Shown here one piece after another: positions 1 to 42,743 of a DNA stretch of 64,000 nucleotides (position 1 is its first letter; each line of letters starts with the position of its first letter). Below the pieces are notes generated by a model. That model did not search any database. It saw nothing but the letters and a program-made list of their open reading frames with translations, and had not been told where the DNA came from. The stretch is from Metellina segmentata (lineage: Eukaryota > Arthropoda > Arachnida > Araneae > Tetragnathidae), in contig OX375883.1 of assembly GCA_947359465.1 (NCBI GenBank), positions 89,150,911-89,214,910 of the forward strand. The letters are read 5' to 3'. The translations under genes and the position numbers were made by a program.

Positions 1-2400
1 GGAAAATATATATATTTTTTTCATTCAAGAAAAGGTACTTTCTTGAAAATCCAGAAGAGTTGTCCAACATGTAATATGCTTAGTATCTAGAAGAGGCAAG
101 AGCATAATAGATGTGAGTGATTATCAGAGAGGTGGCTTTAGAAATTCATACCAATGTAACTTCTGTGAAAGTGATTAAATGCTATTTTTTTATTAATTTG
201 GTATGTGCCATGTAACTTTTGGTTACAGAATTATTTTCTCATTTACTCTGCTTTATTTAAATAATTAATTATTTGTATGAACATTTTTATGAGGGCAAAT
301 GCTAACCTATGATAGATGTTTTAGGTTGGTTGGGTTTTGTATGGCACAAGGTCTACATTTGGCCAAGCTTCACCAAACATCAAGTAAGTGGACATATTCA
401 CACAAGGAAAGTTTTACTGGCACAGAAGAAATAGAACAAGACGCATAACACAACTCGCATGGATGTTTCAAGAATTTTTTCCAAGTATTATTATATTACT
501 AACTTCTTTGTTGTAGATATATTTTAATCACTTTGAATGTATAGAGTAACTACAAAAACAATACAGTGCAAAGGTATGTTTTTAGCTTTTTTTTTTTTTT
601 AATGCAATAATTTCTGCTAGAGAATTATTGTCAGGTCAATTGAAGTAAGTCCAGAATGATTTGGGTTGGCCAGATCTGCAAATGAAAACGATAAAAAAAG
701 CAGTTTCATGCATACCACATTGTTTGTGTTGAATTATCAACATCATGAGGTATAAGACAAAACAAAATTAATTTTAGATCCTTGATGTGTTATACTAGTG
801 CCTCCTCAGGTAACTACTATACCTAACAAATTCAATGGGATTTCGTCTGTATAGGTCAGTCATGAAACATATTTCCCGTTTTCCAGGCCTGATTGATCTA
901 CATGAACAGTATAGATGGCAGTCGTATAGCTGTAAGTTAAAAGTTGTAGTTTCCTTTATAGGATTTCAATTCTATGAATTACTGTAAACTTTTGGGTGCT
1001 CTACTAGAATGGCAGCAATAAGGCAACAGACGTGGAAGGTTTACAATATAAAAAGAAATCTTGGGATAAAATGGCAGTATCTTGAGCTGGGTTGCCTTAG
1101 TCGAAAAAAAAAAAAAAAACTTATGTTTGCTCTGTTGTATTAAAACACAACTGTAACATAATATTTAATAATAACAAAGCTATTTGAATAGCTTTACACA
1201 GGTTTCTATTCTTATATAAATAGGAGAAACAGAACAATACAAAATGAAACTAGACAGTCCAGAACACAAAACAAAGGATAGCATCACCACAAAATATAAT
1301 AATTTTTCTAGATAATACATTAATATAGTATCAAAGTATGTTTACTAACAAAAAGTAAATTATGTTAGAATCTTACTCTTTTAAAAATGCAAAATTGTTT
1401 AAAAGGAAAAGAAAAAGTGCAATTTGAGAAAATAATTGAATAACATTTCCTGTATTAAGTTTATTAAAGAATATTATTTTTATATTTCGTATAATTCCTT
1501 AAATTTTTCTTTCTTTATTGCTATTGACAATAAGATATTAAATACATTTTATTCATACAGCTATTTAGTCAGTGATTGAAAGAAACTTCCTAAACAAAAA
1601 AATCTAACAGAAAACAATATTTGTGAAATAGAACAATTATTTTGAAAGGTTACGAATAAGTAGTACAATTTTTCTTAAAACATGAAACACGATTAAAATT
1701 ATATAGATTCTTAATTTTTATGTGATTTGTGTAAATAAAAAGGGAAATTTTTTTGGGAACCTTAGTAGAAATTCACATTTATCAAATTCTATCACTGAAC
1801 ACTATCACCTTTCAATTGAAAGCAAACTAATTTCGGTAAGAATACCTGCCAACACTTTACTCACCAGCATATTTACCATTATCTAGGGACCTCAAACACT
1901 AAAACAGGCAATGACAAAATACACTCTCCTTTTAAAAAACTAACATACCTGTAATTGTACCTTCTGTAAGCCATTTCATATGAAATGGCAAAATAACACT
2001 ATTTAAAGTGCAGTAAGAATAAATAAGCTTCCAACAAACACTCACAATTTATATAGTCAATTAATTCAAGTTTGAGATGTATGTTAATTAGGAAGCTTGT
2101 AGGTCAGGCACCTCATGGTAGGAAACTAGTTTATATGGCTATTTTCTGTCATCAGTTTGATTTTTACTGTCATTTCACATTTTGGAGTTCAAAAAATACC
2201 CAGTCTTCCTTTGGACACTCTATAACAGTTGGCAGGTTAACTTTTATTTACACTATGAGTTTTATAGTAAAAGCTATAATGAATTATTTGTTCAATTAAA
2301 AAAAAATGTTCTAGGGTTTCACATTGATGTTTCAGGAAATTGAAAACCCATATTTTACAAAAGACAGAAAATCTATCTAGCTTCGAAGTTTCAGTCACAA
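1..2400. other. AT-rich flank, one SINE fragment, no gene seen
   Basis: Apart from the SINE fragment near 325-430 I see only AT-rich sequence with homopolymer runs and short chance frames. Confidence 0.5.
325..430 (-). repeat. tRNA-SINE family B, 3' part
   Basis: Read on the minus strand it ends in the family tail (TTGGCCAAATGTAGACC then CATACAAAACCC). It shares TTCTGTGCCAGTAAAACTTTCC with the copy at 41545-41740. The tRNA-like head is missing. Confidence 0.55.
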
Positions 2401-4083
2401 GTACAGTCGAACCTCCCTGATTGAATGACCACTGAAAACAGAACTTAAGCACATTTCAATCTGATCAGGGACCAGAAATTATAAGTAAGATACTTAGAAG
2501 GCTTTTTTATTAGACTTAGATAATTATTAGAAAAACTTGTTTGGAAAAAGATAACACTGTTAATTCACAAAAGATACCCTTTAAGGTATGTTTTTGCTCT
2601 TCTGAAAAGGTGATTCCAGGCATTATTTAAGAAAAAAAGGAATTTATGACAATGACTCTGAATAAGTCACAATAGTCCTTACATGTCCTAATATGCACTT
2701 ATAAAGTATTTCTTGAAATATGTTTAAAACAACTTTTATATGCTTACATTTTTTGGTAAATGTAAGCAATTTTTTCTTGGGAGTTTTAAAGCTACATTTA
2801 TAAGTTTTTCTTAAAAATTGGTACCAAAGTAGATCTATACTGCAATCTGTCAACCACTGATTCCAATTTTTTTTCCTTTTATAATTGTTTGGCATCAAAA
2901 CTTTGAAAAACAATTACTTGAAAAATAAGGTCAATTGTCCAGAACACCAGAAAATCAAGTCTTTTTCAGTAACACTCCCAGAAAGCTTGGCAGGTACGCA
3001 AAATCATACCATCATGAATAGCCACAACCTGGTGCCAAATGACAAATTTGGTGTAGTTTGAAAAATTTTCATTCTAAAGAAAAATCCAGAAGATAATTTT
3101 TCCATCTTGGCTTCCCAAGAAACATGATATATCGATCGGTTACTGTACAAATAATATATGGTGCATATAACTGTTAACAAGGCCAAACTTGTAAGCACTG
3201 CTGTCCAGACGAGCACGATATCGAGAAAGTTCGACAATACAATGAAATCAACTTAGGCTTACAATAAAAAGAAAAATACTTATCACTAAATGAATGAAGA
3301 CGAATACAGTGATTCAATCAAGACACCCTCAAAAGCACTAAGATTTTGAAAGGTGAAAATAATTTCAAGCTGAAATTTGATTACAAAGTGCATTGGACAC
3401 CCGTAACACAATACAGCTACAGTTTACCATTTTTTCCAGCCTTCCGGCAATTGGATACTGCAGTGTTTTCCAACATCGCAGGTGGGAATTTTCTTCTCTG
3501 ACCCTTTCTGACATTCCTTGAAGGAGTTAGGATTCTCAATAACTTTGAATGATAAAAATACTAGCCGACGGATAAAGAGAGAATGGCACAAAACCATTCC
3601 CACCGTACACTGTGGAGGCACCAACTGGGCACACGAGCAAAACGGCACCGATATGGATGAGAATGTGAGAACAAGCTGCACTCAGTGCTTAAATTTCAGC
3701 TCAAAACGTTTTCTTGTTTGAAATTACAGTGCCTTGTATGGGCAAAGACCCGAGTCAATCATTCTTGTATAACTAAATGAGTAAATTTACATTCCTTTCT
3801 TCAGTTAGAAAGGGTAAAACAATTTTGCATTTACTACCACAAGTCATTCAAACACAGCAGGGATCAACTAGAAATGAGAAACAAGATTCTAACATTTGCA
3901 AAATTCATATAAAGCAGCTGCTTGGCAATTTCCAATTACCCCCTCCAGTATGTAATGCCAGTTTCTTATATTTTTTACAATCGCAGCATTTCAAAAGGAA
4001 GATGACCAAGAAGCCCTACCAGGAATTGAAAGAACTGTGGTGAAAAAAATTACAAAAATGATAGAACTAAAACACTTGGGGTG
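2401..4083 (-). other. Probable SUZ12 3' untranslated region
   Basis: No gene is seen in the 1.7 kb after the stop codon. Open frames of 60-90 codons at 3004-3237 and 3424-3681 show no recognisable domain, and I treat them as chance. The first AATAAA-type signal I noticed on the minus strand lies near 2506-2511, so a long 3' UTR is possible. Near 2405 a TACAGTCGAACCTCCCTGAT motif resembles a lone pogo terminus. Confidence 0.4.
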
Positions 4084-34883
<30,800 letters not shown>

Positions 34884-35250
34884 TATCAAAGCATATATAT
34901 CACAACACTGGTTACTTGAATAAAATAAACAAATTGATCCCACACTTAACTTAAGTAAATCAAATCATTGCTTTCGAAAAAAACTAAAATCAAAACAGTG
35001 CACAGATCATTTCAGCCCCGCGGTTTCCCTCGTAGCCCCCTGTCCGTTAGAAACTGAACTAAACTCATTGTTGTGTGTAATGGTAGTTTTGTACTCCAGT
35101 TAAAAAGATTTTCAGCCGGCCTGCACCTGCACTCAGTAAAAAGGCTAGTTGTTAGACCTCTGCTAACACAAAATCGTGAAAGCCAAACAGGCTCAAGGTT
35201 CAAATCCGGGCCACGGTAGCCCGGTTGGCAGAGTAACGGATTAGGAAGGT
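34884..35250 (-). promoter_or_regulatory. Region upstream of SUZ12 ATG (promoter/5' UTR not resolved)
   Basis: No TATA box or initiator stands out. On the minus strand a TTTTGATTTTAG at about 34990 could be an acceptor for an upstream noncoding exon. A less AT-rich block with CCCCGCGG begins at about 35017. At 35190-35235 TTCAAATCCGGGCC beside GGTTGGCAGAG looks like a rearranged tRNA-SINE head. Confidence 0.3.
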
Positions 35251-35254
35251 ACTT

Positions 35255-35495
35255 AATTAACATCACACTGTTGCAGCAACACATGGGCTATTGGTACCGA
35301 TACAGTTGCTACTCGTACCGATACAGTTGCTAAGGATTAGCAACTGTATCGGTACGAGTTCGAATCTAACGAAAGACAATCATTTATAAATGGAGCTGGT
35401 GTATGTTAAATCTGTTGATGCCTCAAATGTCCTCCCGTTGGCGTGGTGTGGAAGTTTGGAGAGTGAGGTGCTAGTTCAGGTGTGACCTATTAAAT
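35255..35495. repeat. Head-to-head SINE-A fragments around a 23-bp perfect hairpin
   Basis: 35262-35300 is SINE A on the minus strand (CAACACATGGGCTATTGG); 35400-35490 is SINE A on the plus strand (TGGAAGTTTGGAGAGTGAGG). Between them, ACTCGTACCGATACAGTTGC plus TAA (35314-35336) is followed by GGA and its exact complement, and the ACCGATACAGTTGCT phrase occurs twice in direct order. Confidence 0.65.
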
Positions 35496-35499
35496 TATA

Positions 35500-38475
35500 T
35501 GAGCGGTGCGACTCAATTTTGAGGTGCTCCCGCCTTGCCTGTTGACGCTCAGCATCGGAGATATATTTTGTTCTTTTAATTTTATGCACATTTTTGGACA
35601 TTTCGAAATGTTCACATTTATTTAAACAAGTAATTAATATTTAAGTTTTATTTATATTATTTATAAAGCGCAGAGACGAAACAAATGACACCTCAAACGT
35701 CGTGTTCACAAAGGAAGCCAGAACTAGATTAAATTAATGTAAGCGGCAGTGCACATTTTCGTAACTTTGCGCTGTGATTGCAGCAGCTGATGACGTCAAT
35801 GAGCATTTATAACATTCTGGTCTTTTGAAAGCATAATATTTCATTTATATTTTTCAAGTCATTAAAGTTTTCGCATTTTACGTTTTGCTAACTTTTTGTG
35901 ACACTAAAAAATTAAGCTTGGTACCCCGGTTTCGAAATGTAGGACTATTCTACGTCAAAACAAATATCTGAAGTTTTTTTTTTATCATTGTTCACAGTAA
36001 AAAGAAATGGAGTTTAAAACACGATATTTGATAATAAAAAAATAAAAATAAAAAAAACATGAGTCTTTTCAAGTAGTGTATCCCTTCACAAGGTTTACTA
36101 TTTAATTTTTTTATGGAATTCAACGCATCTAATTCAAAGCTTATTTTGTATTGAACCTCTTTCTTTAACATTGTAGGTTCGGCTTTTATCTCACTCTAGA
36201 CCAAACTTCCATAGAAGCATTTTGGTGAACAAAAAATGAACTCGATTAATTCAGCAAAGGAGTTAGGTGATACACTTATATACAATATAACTTCAGACTT
36301 GAAAAGATAGTGAAAAGGATCGTTCAAAATTTTCCATCAGTGCTACGTGAATGGAAGCAGTAAGCAGCTTATCAACTGATGAAAAAACAATCACAACAAG
36401 TGGACAATCAGAGTGAAGTGTTAATGAGGTAACTGAATTAAGATTAACTCAAGGCATTTTACTCATTAAACAAAAAAAAGTTCCTCCTTAATAAACTTCA
36501 GATACTAAATTCAAGAGCCTAATTACACAAAAAAAGCAAATCTCCGATTAAAAAAAAAAGTATCCTCACCCAGTCAATCCGTTCCAGATCAAATCTTTTT
36601 GACCCCTACCATTAACTTTTTTCTCTAAGCAGCTCAGAAAATTTTAAAAACTGCCATGTATAAATATTATCTCATTCCTATTCTCAACGAAACAGGAACA
36701 TAAACGTATTGTTCGTGCACGTAAGAAATGGAGTAAAAACAACCAAAAGTAAAAACATATTATTCTTAAAAATTAACCCAACAAAACCAATAATGTACAC
36801 TCAAGTGTTATCAGTCAACAATTTAATTGATTCTGATGCCCAATATTCTAAAATTAAGATCGAATTCTTTTCTATGGTGGAAAGGTAAACTGTCAAAAAT
36901 ACTAAGCTATAAAAATACACTTAAATATTTGAGATCCCTGTCTTGTTACAGATGAAACCTAGTTTTGACACTAGTTACATATCTGAAGTCTTTTGTCAGT
37001 CATTTATATCGTACATAATGGTCAGTTTACCCTATGGTCTTTTTGAGGGTTAAGCCTTTTTATGCTGACCCAAAAAATATTTCCAGTGCTTTTATTTTAG
37101 GAATGTCTAAATTAGGAAATTTAAAAAGGGCTTCAACAACAAGAGGCTCTGCGCTTCTAGTACAAGTTAATTCGTATTTAGTCTGCCAAGTGCAGTCAAA
37201 GCAATGTCAAGTCTCCATTTTTAAGGAATATGGTTTTCCCTCCTATTTATCCTTTTAAGGAGTCTTTTGAATAGAGAATATCACTGAATACAATTTTTAC
37301 TGTATATAAAGTAACACTGTGGTAATTTGGAACACATGATTCGACACAAAATATTTTCTGAATTTTTTATTTTGATCTTTCAATGAGATAAGAGTCTATC
37401 TTTGAAACCAACAATAGTACAGAAAGTACAATACATGAAAACCTTTTCCCAAATTTATTACACAAAAGGTTATGCCATAAAAGTACAAAATATATACATA
37501 TAATGAAGTTGCACATAAAAATCAATTAGTCCAAGTCTTAAAAATGCTATAAAACCAATAAAAATATGTTCAGGAAATACTACGCCTATCATTTCCACAA
37601 AGCAATAAAAATTTACAACTTTGTTTGTACTATCATTATAGTGTAAACAGTAAAATACCCAACGTCTACACATATTATAGACGTGCTTGCTTTTGTTAAA
37701 TTCAAAATTTCAAATTAAAATGTTCAGTTCATTTATCATTTTAAAAAGGAAATATTATTTAATCAGATATTTTAAAGACATTTGAATAATTACCAAAAAA
37801 CAGATACATAGAAATTGCACTCATATATTTTAATAACCAGTGAACTTGATATAAAACAATTATCGATCACTTTGCACTGGAAAATTTATCACATCAGCGT
37901 TGAATGGTATTGCAAGAAAATATTGAACTACGCTACAACATGCTAACACACCACAAAACACTCTCATAAGTGCTACGATCACAGAAATCAAATCAATGTA
38001 AAATACATCAATTAAAGAATATAGTAATACTGTTAAAGATTTTAATTAAAAGACAAACAGGAAAATGTCAATAGCAGTACTTTAATTACAATTATTTACA
38101 GTACATTTATTGCCTTTACAGAAATCTTTTTTTTTCACTTCATAAAAAATATCCCACTAAATACGAACATATAAAAGTAAAAATAAATTTTGTTTTGAAT
38201 AACTCTATAAGTGATTATCACAGGGTAACAGCAATATTACAGCAAAGGAACTAAGATTATGGCATTAAAAAGCAGTGTAGAAGTTATATCTGCACTACAA
38301 TCTGATCGTCTTAACTAAAGCAGAATCTTAATTGCACAAATACAAAGGATACAAAATGAGATTTTCATCATGAGAAAAGCCTTAATTATGTTTAAAAAGT
38401 GTAACTAAAACTTAGAGAAGTATGTTTTACAGAAATACTCCCATGGATAATGGAATACATGTTAAACAAAATGTG
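35500..38475. other. Intergenic, nothing recognised
   Basis: AT-rich; chance frames such as 37034-37258 (plus) show no domain. No repeat ends seen. Confidence 0.4.
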
Positions 38476-38477
38476 TA

Positions 38478-38650
38478 TATCAAATAAAGCAAAGTAATTC
38501 CTTCATTTTTGCTTTAATTCTGTGGGTAGTAGTGGAAATCTTGATCTGTTTGTATAGTATTGGGAGTTCAAAGGTTACTTTTTTCTTGTAGTCATCCGAA
38601 ACTGATTCAGTAAAGATTTAGGTGTCCCTTTATAGTGTGGATATTGCATT
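38478..38650. repeat. Unassigned repeat, shared with 52205-52452
   Basis: TTAATTCTGTGGGTAGTAG, GTATTGGGAGTTCAAAGGTT and ATTTAGGTGTCCCTTT occur in the same order at 52320-52445. Confidence 0.65.
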
Positions 38651-38721
38651 TTATAACCAAGTGAAAATACGGATAACTTTTAAATAACTAACAAATACGA
38701 ATTAGGTGTTATCGTCTAGCA

Positions 38722-39218
38722 CAGGGTTTCCCAAACTTATCCAAGTCGTATCACCCTAAAGAGAATCAGAATTTTCTCACGGCACCCTCGTCATCTTATA
38801 TCTATTTGTGGTACATATATATTTCATACTTGTATGACTTTTGAAGAAACTAGAGAAGTAAGTGGTAAAAGAAAATAGACATAATTAATACAACTTGTAT
38901 TTAAAATTCACACAAATACTTTAATTATACTTGAAAATTTAAATAAAACAAATAAAATTACCTTCAACATTGGAGGTATATGTGTGTGTTTAATGCAACA
39001 GGTGGGCCTGCTGCTCACTGCACAATTGTTTGAATCGTGGAATTAAGACACTGCTACTCACAATATGCAAGTAATACAGCTACCCGCGTTTCTTCTACAA
39101 CAATTTTGGAACAATATTTGCTGTTTGTAACAGCGACTGCTTCATGGTCACTTCGCGGCACCCCTAATCTCTCTATAAACACACCCCAGGGTGTCACGGC
39201 ACACTTTGGGAACCCCTG
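38722..39218. mobile_element. hAT MITE
   Basis: Termini CAGGGTTTCCCAAACTT and (inverted) CAGGGGTTCCCAAAGTGTG, typical hAT ends, flanked by an imperfect 8-bp duplication GTCTAGCA/GTATAGCT. No intact transposase frame; ORF 39037-39327 runs through the right end and is not meaningful. Confidence 0.75.
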
Positions 39219-39226
39219 GTATAGCT

Positions 39227-42200
39227 TATTACTATATTATCAATGTGAACTTTTGCACAGGATGGGTCAAGTCACAAAGGGGTTTCAATATAAAGTAACT
39301 CATTTTTTTTTTAAAAATTTACAATAGCATAGAATTTTACACAGCATAGGAAACAAATTTACACTAGGTGTGAAAAATGAAATATCTTAAATGGCGCCCA
39401 TTTTCCACTTTACACAATTGTACCCTTTTCAAGACCATTTTCCCTAACACTTCTCAGCATTTTAGGTTCCAGTTTCAGCCTGAATATTGTTCTTCAGCAG
39501 TTGGAGTGTAAGATGCTTGCTAACATAAACAGTGTATTTGAGAGTCCCACAGGAAAACAGCAGGATGGGCATTCAGCAAAACTTGCCTACACATTTAAGT
39601 GCAGCTTCGTTCCTACCGGAGCATGGCAAGCCTGTTCGTGGAAGGCATCTTACTGACTCCTGTCCCTCATAGAGACTAATCATTGATTAGCTTAGAGAAT
39701 ATAACACACGATAAAGGCAAGGATATGCTTGTCGGGTCAGAATTATGGATCCTCGGGGTTGATAGTAAAATTTCGCAATTTCTGTTCACTCTTCGGTCGT
39801 AAATTTTTTCATGTTTAATCCTCTAGGTCTGCTTTATAAATTATCTAAATAAAACTAATTAATTAAAAAAGCAATTAAAATTTCAACTCCTTTCCTGATT
39901 TTTGATTTATACCCTGAAAAAACAAACTATGAAGCTAAGAGAAATTATATTTAAAAAATCAATAAAAGGATGCGTTGATAGTTTCAAGTAGTGTTTAGAG
40001 GATGGGCATATAAAGTTTTGGTGAACCTACAGAAAGAAAATCCTAGGTCTGTATATGTATTCTTTAACAATAAACACGAAGAATTATGGTTGGTGATGCA
40101 CATGACTAATTTGCCAAATTTCAGAAACATTAGTCAACCAACCCCCCATATTTAAAATTCGAATTTAAAAAAAGTTTTAAGAAATTATCTAACTTAAGTC
40201 TATAAGCAGCTATGTTCAAGAGATTCCATTGAACAAAAATTAAGAGTTTCTACAACACACATATCATGTCTAGACCTAAAATGAGACCTTTCAAACATTA
40301 AAAAAATCTCCATATGAAGAAATACTTAGACAAAATTCATATACATTATACACAACATTTGAGCAATCAGTCACCATAATACTGCATAAAAAATAGAGTA
40401 TCTGATACAGTTAACAATCCCTTTTGACTTCAATATTATAAGATACATAGAAGATTTAAGTCACTTTATTAATTGCATAATAAAAAAGAAAACATATTTA
40501 AAATAACTTTAAAACAAAAGAGCTTCTATTTCCCCCTGAATATATTTTAAATTGATGCAAAGATTGGTCTGATTTAATATTCAACTGTGTTCTTATAACG
40601 ATATTAAAATTGTCAAGAAATTAACTAATAAAATTACAAAATACACAAGGAATGATATTATTGCATAACATATGGACAAAAAGAAAATATTGAGCTTGAA
40701 GAAATACATAAATTTTTTTTACAAGATGAAAAACTTTAAAAGCTTGTTCTGAACAAGTCATGCACTTTGGATTGCTTTAGTTAACAGGAATATTATATAA
40801 AAGCTTTTTATCGTTCCACAGCATATTCAGTCAGTGCAATAAATACATCAGGTTTGGGGATTGCAAGTATATGTCAGATTGATATTTGATCATAAAGTTA
40901 ACAAACGAAGCAGTGGATTTTACAAATACAAACATTTTGACAGATAAACTTGGATCACTACATTTTTATTTTGTTCAAACTGAATCTGTAGTCCATTTCA
41001 CATAATAAAAAAAAATTGCACACTAGTATCTCATTTGATAGATTAATAATGACTATTAGGCTAAGAAAATTACAATTAGTTACATAAAGCTATAAAATAA
41101 GCCCATGGGGTTGAAATGCTTTTTAACTTCAGAGCACAAAAACAATTTGTTTAAAACAAAACCACTTGAATTTTTTTTATTAAAAAATTAATTTGCATTA
41201 GAGATTTCTTCAACTCATAGAATATTATAAAACATTCATAGCACCACGTTTTAGAATGAAACTACTAAGTTATCATTACTAAATTCACAAAATATCTTCA
41301 GCTGTGGCTAAGTAAGAACTAGCTGTGTAAGACATTCAATCATTTCAATTAAAGATAATATATCTGATCTCTCCAATATATTACAGGATAAATACAAATT
41401 CAGTTAAAATGGAACAATTAAGATAACGAAACAATCAATATGCATTTATTTTTCTGAAACATTATATCTTTGAGTTAATCCTCAATATTATGCAATCATT
41501 TGGACAATATGCTTTGTTGAAGATATTAATATTTATAACTATTCTAGTGGTACAGCAGGCCAACTGCACTAGCAGCCTGCAAGCTGTATATGGTGCAGGT
41601 TTGATTCTTGTAACTACCATGGGTGTATTTCTTTGTGCCAACTAAACTTTCCTAGTGTGTGTGCTCATTTAGAAGACGGGAAATCTTTACTTACCATAGT
41701 GTGGCCAGATCTGGCCCTTGCACCATAAAAAACCAAGAAACCATTATGACTAAGTTATTATTTAGGCATAACTGTATACAACAGGAAATTGATAACAATA
41801 ATACACTGAACATAAGATATGGAATTAAGAATGAGTTCACAAAAAAAAAAAAACTTAACTGAAAGAGATTTTGTTTGATTTAAGTTCACATACATACTGA
41901 AATGAAAATATGTAAAATAGATACACAGAATTGCTCATATACATATCACTAAACTCAGATCTTTAAAAATCTGATATCTACAGATCGTAGAAAATGTGTT
42001 GAAGCTGATTCCAGACATGAAAGCTGAAAATTATACATCAATAAATTTTAGAATTATTCTACCTCAAATTCTCAATCAAGCTCAGTAAAATAAAGGATAA
42101 AACAGGTATAAATGAAACATTATAACAACTTCAATAATATAAAAACTCACAGGAATATACTTAGAAGTAGCTCAATGACTGAAGCTCATTTCAATACATC

Positions 42201-42348
42201 CAGATTGAATATATCAAACTGGTAAGTTAACAATAACAATTAAAACACTACTTTCACCATAAAAGATAATGCTAATAATAACTATGATAAATAACAATTA
42301 TCATGATGCTCATAATACAGGAGCATAAGATTTTAATAGACAGGAAAA
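39227..42348. other. Intergenic and possible MFSD11 3' flank
   Basis: A less AT-rich block at 39400-39700 (GTTCCTACCGGAGCATGG, GGAAGGCATCTTACTGACTC) stands out from the AT-rich surroundings but has no long frame. Apart from the SINE at 41545-41740 I recognise nothing else. Confidence 0.35.
41545..41740 (+). repeat. tRNA-SINE family B, full-length copy
   Basis: Head AGTGGTACAGCAGGCCAACT with a B-box-like GGTTTGATTC, then the body (TTTGTGCCAACTAAACTTTC), and the tail GGCCAGATCTGGCCCTTGCA CCATAAAA. It explains the minus-strand fragments at 325, 23488, 44958, 60317 and 61677. Confidence 0.65.
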
Positions 42349-42354
42349 TTTATT
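42349..42354 (-). terminator. Possible MFSD11 polyadenylation signal
   Basis: Minus-strand AATAAA about 220 nt after the MFSD11 stop codon. Position is plausible, but AATAAA is common in DNA this AT-rich. Confidence 0.3.
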
Positions 42355-42572
42355 AAAATGTGGATTCAACGGTTTTTTTCACATATAAACCCTAGTTTTT
42401 TAGTCCTTTCCAATCCTAAAAGTTGTAAAAGTGAAATACATAGTAAAACTATTCCATCGTTTTCTCAAAACTGCATACTTGCAGTAGTTTTGATTAAAAA
42501 ATATTTTCTACACAGATGTATAAAATTTTGCATAGCACATATACAAGTCGAATTTCTCAGTCACCCCTAATA

Positions 42573-42743
42573 TTACTTGTCATATTTTACAGCCGCCTTT
42601 TCTTTTGCGAGGCGTTCATAGTCATCCCACTCGACACGCCAGAATGAATAGGTACCCAGTATTGCAGTCACTACCAGAATGAACAGTTGATAAGGCAGTT
42701 CCAGTACAATGGAATAGCAGAAGGCAATAGCTGCAGCAATGGA
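42573..42743 (-). CDS. MFSD11: MFSD11 exon H (stop codon)
   Basis: Encodes SIAAAIAFCYSIVLELPYQL, a final helix, FWRVEWDDYERLAKEKAA and a short basic tail, with TAA at 42573-42575. Human has SICAAVAFFYS and FFTVEWE at the matching positions. Acceptor TTTCAG. Confidence 0.93.
   Translation of the reverse strand, partial: SIAAAIAFCYSIVLELPYQLFILVVTAILGTYSFWRVEWDDYERLAKEKAAVKYDK

Noticed and set aside
3004..3681. Open frames after the SUZ12 stop, one with a hydrophobic stretch
   Set aside because: Short, no recognised domain, no splice partners, and located where a 3' UTR is expected.
35012..35284. Possible tRNA gene or coding frame upstream of SUZ12
   Set aside because: TTCAAATCC and GGTTGGCAGAG look tRNA-derived but are in the wrong order and spacing for a tRNA; best explained as rearranged SINE sequence.
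34944..38700. A third protein gene between SUZ12 and MFSD11
   Set aside because: No exon with conserved sequence or paired splice sites was found on either strand.
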